A stretch of DNA of 8,635 nt from an uncultured bacterium (GTDB taxonomy: Bacteria; Actinomycetota; Actinomycetes; S36-B12): positions 1-8,635 of the forward strand of contig CAJAKT010000059.1 of NCBI GenBank assembly GCA_903940375.1. The letters run 5' to 3'. The notes under the pieces were generated by a model, which was given only the letters and a program-made list of their open reading frames with translations, had not been told where the DNA came from and did not search any database. Numbering within the stretch: position 1 is the stretch's first letter; each line of letters starts with the position of its first letter. The position numbers were made by a program, and so were the translations under genes. This document shows, piece by piece, positions 7,301-8,635 of the stretch.

Positions 7301-7591
7301 TGTCTCCGGGTCGATCAGGCCATTGGCAACCAGCGCAGCGATGGATCGACGCATCGACGTGAGCAGCTGTGCGGTCGCCTTCGTGGTGAACGTCAGACCG
7401 AGAACGGAGTCGGGTCGGGCCATGCCACTGCCCACAAGCCACGCCACCCGGGCCGCCATTGAGGTGGTCTTCCCCGATCCGGCACCCGCGACGATCACGG
7501 CCGGGTCAAGCGTCGCTGAGACGGCCTGCCACTGCTCGTCGGTGAGCGTCAGGTCCAGGGCAGCATCGAGGCTGGCACGCGACAGGGTCAT
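4391..7591 (-). CDS. adnB: AdnB, helicase-nuclease subunit for double-strand break resection
   Basis: A complete 1066-aa UvrD-type motor fused to a RecB-like nuclease. AdnB pairs with AdnA in a heterodimer that unwinds and degrades DNA ends. Motor motifs are the Q-motif LTDEQ (16-20), Walker A AGAGSGKT (35-42), Ia LTFTTKAT (66-73), Walker B LLDEYQDT (268-275), III VGDPCQAIYGWRGA (296-309), IV LSQNRRSGPRIL (334-345), V LLTVHKAKGLEF (648-659) and VI QRLAYVAFTRAER (731-743). The C-terminal PD-(D/E)XK nuclease appears intact: GTEFH with His923, Asp993 in NGRID, the IDWK core (Asp1007, Lys1009) and QLALY (Gln1020, Tyr1024). No cysteines flank the nuclease domain, so no Fe-S staple is expected. The 1066-aa length is close to that of mycobacterial AdnB (about 1100 aa). 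The ATG overlaps the adnA stop codon (ATGA) and follows an AGGTG ribosome site, implying coupled translation. Confidence 0.95.
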   Translation of the reverse strand: MTLSRASLDAALDLTLTDEQWQAVSATLDPAVIVAGAGSGKTTSMAARVAWLVGSGMARPDSVLGLTFTTKATAQLLTSMRRSIAALVANGLIDPETPDGDPIGEPQVLTYHAFSARILAEHGIRLGREPGATMLTDGARQQLAYRVVCRSGLPLSGIGRSPVDITGDLLSLDDELTELAITPEQLAQFDDDMVAMLRSVAPLQNTGTEMLSASEQRAVIAGLVTEWRAEKAARDVVDFADQIRLAGEIVDRFPDVVADLRARYGVVLLDEYQDTSIAQRMLLQRIFGDGHPVMAVGDPCQAIYGWRGASVDNIENFPDHFPPAGEGVAARFVLSQNRRSGPRILEIANRTSAHLRTVHSGVEPLQPGDNGKGQGAVSCALFETYSAEVDWLVHEIEHTHAGGRGEPGIAWRDIAVLAATGRDLVVVDAALRRRGIPTQLVGAAALLAQPAVIDLRSMLEVLHDPTANPAFVRLAAGPRWRIGARDLAALGDRAARLAGGRHRSAQETIAQALDDAVSGTDIVEAVSLTEALDDLGELDRYSPEAIARFGEMAAELRMLRGHAGEPLPELLLRVMRVSGLEVEASLGEPAVARQQQHALHAFLDLAADFTELDGRLTLGAFLSRLRDAERFDIDLELEVGGPADAVQLLTVHKAKGLEFGYVFVPFVAKGAFPGGRGRPAWPTSGRTVPWPLRDDCTDDLGSFPILGESPRKKDFDEYKAVLKELVGLENQRLAYVAFTRAERGLAVSGHWWGPSQTRPRGPDGFLMTVFEACNDGLGDVVHWAPAPGADDVNPEAQGATFPVPWPAAPEPDRLAALQELARAVSDVASHQPALPGFDDHDGAPAGVPASESAAIARWDLLTAALIEEARAHHVRERMVRLPDSVSASLLMRALADPAAVALDLARPMPHPPAPAARRGTEFHAWVETRFGQQSLLDPDDLPGAADADIISDEQLSELKAAFEGGPYAHLTPVAVEAPFALLVGGRVVNGRIDAVFETGPGRYEVIDWKTGSARHVDPMQLALYRLAWAALMGAPVEHVDAAFVIVGTGEVVRPDTAAEVALLLAQ

Positions 7592-8635
7592 GTGGTCACC
7601 TGCTCACCCTCGGGCTTCGCCGGGCAGGCAGATCGGTAGGCACACCAGCGGCAGGCCGGCCCGGCATTGGCGGTGAATGCCTCGGTGCGAATCGTGTGCG
7701 CGGCGGTACCGAGCCGAACCTCCACCCAGGTCGGCTCCTCACTGCCCAGCGCATCCTGGAACTGCACCTTCGGCTCGACGGAATCCTTCGCGGCATCGAC
7801 CCGCAGTTGCACGAGCGCCGCCCCGCCGACACCAGCAGAGTGGTCGACCTCGGCATCCTCGCGCAGCAGCAGCTGGTAGACACCCAGCTGGCCGTGCTCG
7901 GGGATCTCCTTGTCGGGCACGGGGTTGCGCATGTTCTTCAGATCGATCGCGACGAGGCGACCAGCCGAGTCGCGCTCGACGCGGTCGATGAATCCCCGCA
8001 GCCGAACGGACTGCTCCGCGCCATCGGGGCCGGGGACGTGTACCTCGGCCGCCACCGATGTCTCCGTGCCGACCAGGGCCCGATCGGCTCGCACGTGATA
8101 CCCGAGGAAGCGGGCGAGGGCGGCATGTGCCTCGCGACGCTCCGACTCCGACTGCCAGCGCGCCTCGAATCGAAGTTCGGACCACACCCGGTCGACCTCG
8201 GCGTCCATATCGGCGAGCACGGCCGGCACCTCGCCCTTCGCCACGAAGTCCGCGACGGCATGCACGATGCTGCCGAAACTGGTGGCCGTGCCGCGCGGCG
8301 TATCGGCATGGGCCTCATGCTCGAGAAACCACTTGAGCGGACAGCCGATGATGCCGTCGAGCCCGCTGCCCGACAGTGCGATCGGCAGGTCCGGGTCGCG
8401 TACAGGACGCTCGCTCACGGTGGAGGCGCGCATCCCCCACCAGGTGTTCGGATCGGCCAGCGGAACGAGGGCCTCACCATCCTCATCGCGCTGGGCCGCC
8501 AGCACCGCCAGCCGCTCGACCGCGGCCGCGCGCAGGTGCGCGGAAACGGTCGGGTCGACCGCGGCGATGCGCAGTTCGGCGACGAGACCGTCGAGTGAGA
8601 CGTTGTGCGCCGGCCGGCCCGGCTCGTCCCAGGCC
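7588..8635 (-). CDS. adnA: AdnA, C-terminal part with Fe-S nuclease domain; 5' end beyond the window
   Basis: The C-terminal 348 codons of the partner subunit of AdnB; the frame is open to the right edge, so the UvrD-like motor is outside. The visible part holds an AddB/RecB-type PD-(D/E)XK nuclease. Counting from the edge, these are Cys98 (in GCPLKWF), His125 (in GSIVHAV), Asp217 (in GFIDRV), Asp231-x-Lys233 (in AIDLKN), Gln249-x3-Tyr253 (QLGVY), then Cys328-x2-Cys331-x5-Cys337 near the C-terminus. One cysteine before and three after the catalytic core is the 'iron staple' [4Fe-4S] arrangement of AddB-type nucleases, and all catalytic residues are present, so the nuclease should be active. 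An internal GTG at 8505 is not the start; family-like sequence continues upstream of it without interruption. adnA is the upstream gene of the adnA-adnB operon. Confidence 0.92.
   Translation of the reverse strand, partial: AWDEPGRPAHNVSLDGLVAELRIAAVDPTVSAHLRAAAVERLAVLAAQRDEDGEALVPLADPNTWWGMRASTVSERPVRDPDLPIALSGSGLDGIIGCPLKWFLEHEAHADTPRGTATSFGSIVHAVADFVAKGEVPAVLADMDAEVDRVWSELRFEARWQSESERREAHAALARFLGYHVRADRALVGTETSVAAEVHVPGPDGAEQSVRLRGFIDRVERDSAGRLVAIDLKNMRNPVPDKEIPEHGQLGVYQLLLREDAEVDHSAGVGGAALVQLRVDAAKDSVEPKVQFQDALGSEEPTWVEVRLGTAAHTIRTEAFTANAGPACRWCAYRSACPAKPEGEQVTT
7597..7601 (-). promoter_or_regulatory. ribosome binding site of adnB within the adnA 3' end
   Basis: On the minus strand AGGTG lies 5 nt before the adnB ATG, inside the last adnA codons. 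With the ATGA stop/start overlap (7588-7591) this is the standard arrangement for translational coupling, which would keep AdnA and AdnB near equal amounts as needed for a 1:1 heterodimer. Confidence 0.55.

Noticed and set aside
8505..8505. GTG at 8505 as the start of a short separate nuclease gene
   Set aside because: The frame stays open upstream to the window edge with AdnA-like sequence, and a C-terminal nuclease without its motor would be unusual. It is read as the interior of adnA.
7696..8598. Plus-strand open frame of 300 codons opposite adnA
   Set aside because: It is antisense to the nuclease domain of AdnA, whose catalytic and Fe-S residues prove which frame is real.
1..8635. Possible CRISPR, phage, IS, toxin-antitoxin or defence island
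   Set aside because: There are no direct repeats with spacers, no transposase or integrase frames and no terminal repeats. The helicase-nucleases are the standard chromosomal AdnAB pair, not a defence operon.

Overview
This is a high-GC bacterial chromosome segment, almost certainly from an actinobacterium. The evidence is strong G/C bias at third codon positions, a mycoredoxin (CGYC glutaredoxin-like protein), a UvrD2-type helicase, and a two-gene AdnA/AdnB motor-nuclease pair, a combination characteristic of Actinobacteria. From memory, the order uvrD2 - mycoredoxin - nudC - (membrane protein) - adnB - adnA matches the Mycobacterium tuberculosis Rv3198c-Rv3202c neighbourhood. The genus cannot be fixed from this sequence. 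A non-mycobacterial lineage such as Nocardioidaceae/Propionibacteriales is only a guess.

Layout from left to right: (1) 1-1700, minus strand, the N-terminal 566 codons of a UvrD2-like SF1A helicase that runs off the left edge. (2) A 74-bp divergent spacer. (3) 1775-2023, plus strand, an 82-residue mycoredoxin with a GTG start. (4) 2029-2979, minus strand, a NudC-type NAD(H)/NAD-cap pyrophosphatase, convergent with the mycoredoxin and only 5 bp from it. (5) A second 74-bp divergent spacer holding a small inverted repeat. (6) 3054-4367, plus strand, an integral-membrane acyltransferase-3 family protein. (7) 4391-7591, minus strand, full-length AdnB (1066 aa). (8) 7588-8635, minus strand, the C-terminal 348 codons of AdnA, running off the right edge and overlapping adnB by ATGA. 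There is no gene-free stretch above 100 bp, and I see no tRNA, rRNA, IS element, CRISPR array or attachment site.

The main theme is DNA repair. AdnAB resects double-strand breaks (the actinobacterial counterpart of RecBCD/AddAB), UvrD2 is a 3'-5' helicase, and mycoredoxin and NudC serve redox and NAD/RNA-cap turnover. The acyltransferase is the outlier, occupying the slot where mycobacteria carry a predicted cation channel. I find no convincing new multi-gene system. The points worth a second look are local: start codons placed as in leaderless transcripts, a zinc ribbon in NudC that lacks its fourth cysteine, a cysteine-rich motif IV in UvrD2, an Fe-S site in AdnA but not AdnB, and an inverted repeat in the nudC/acyltransferase promoter region.
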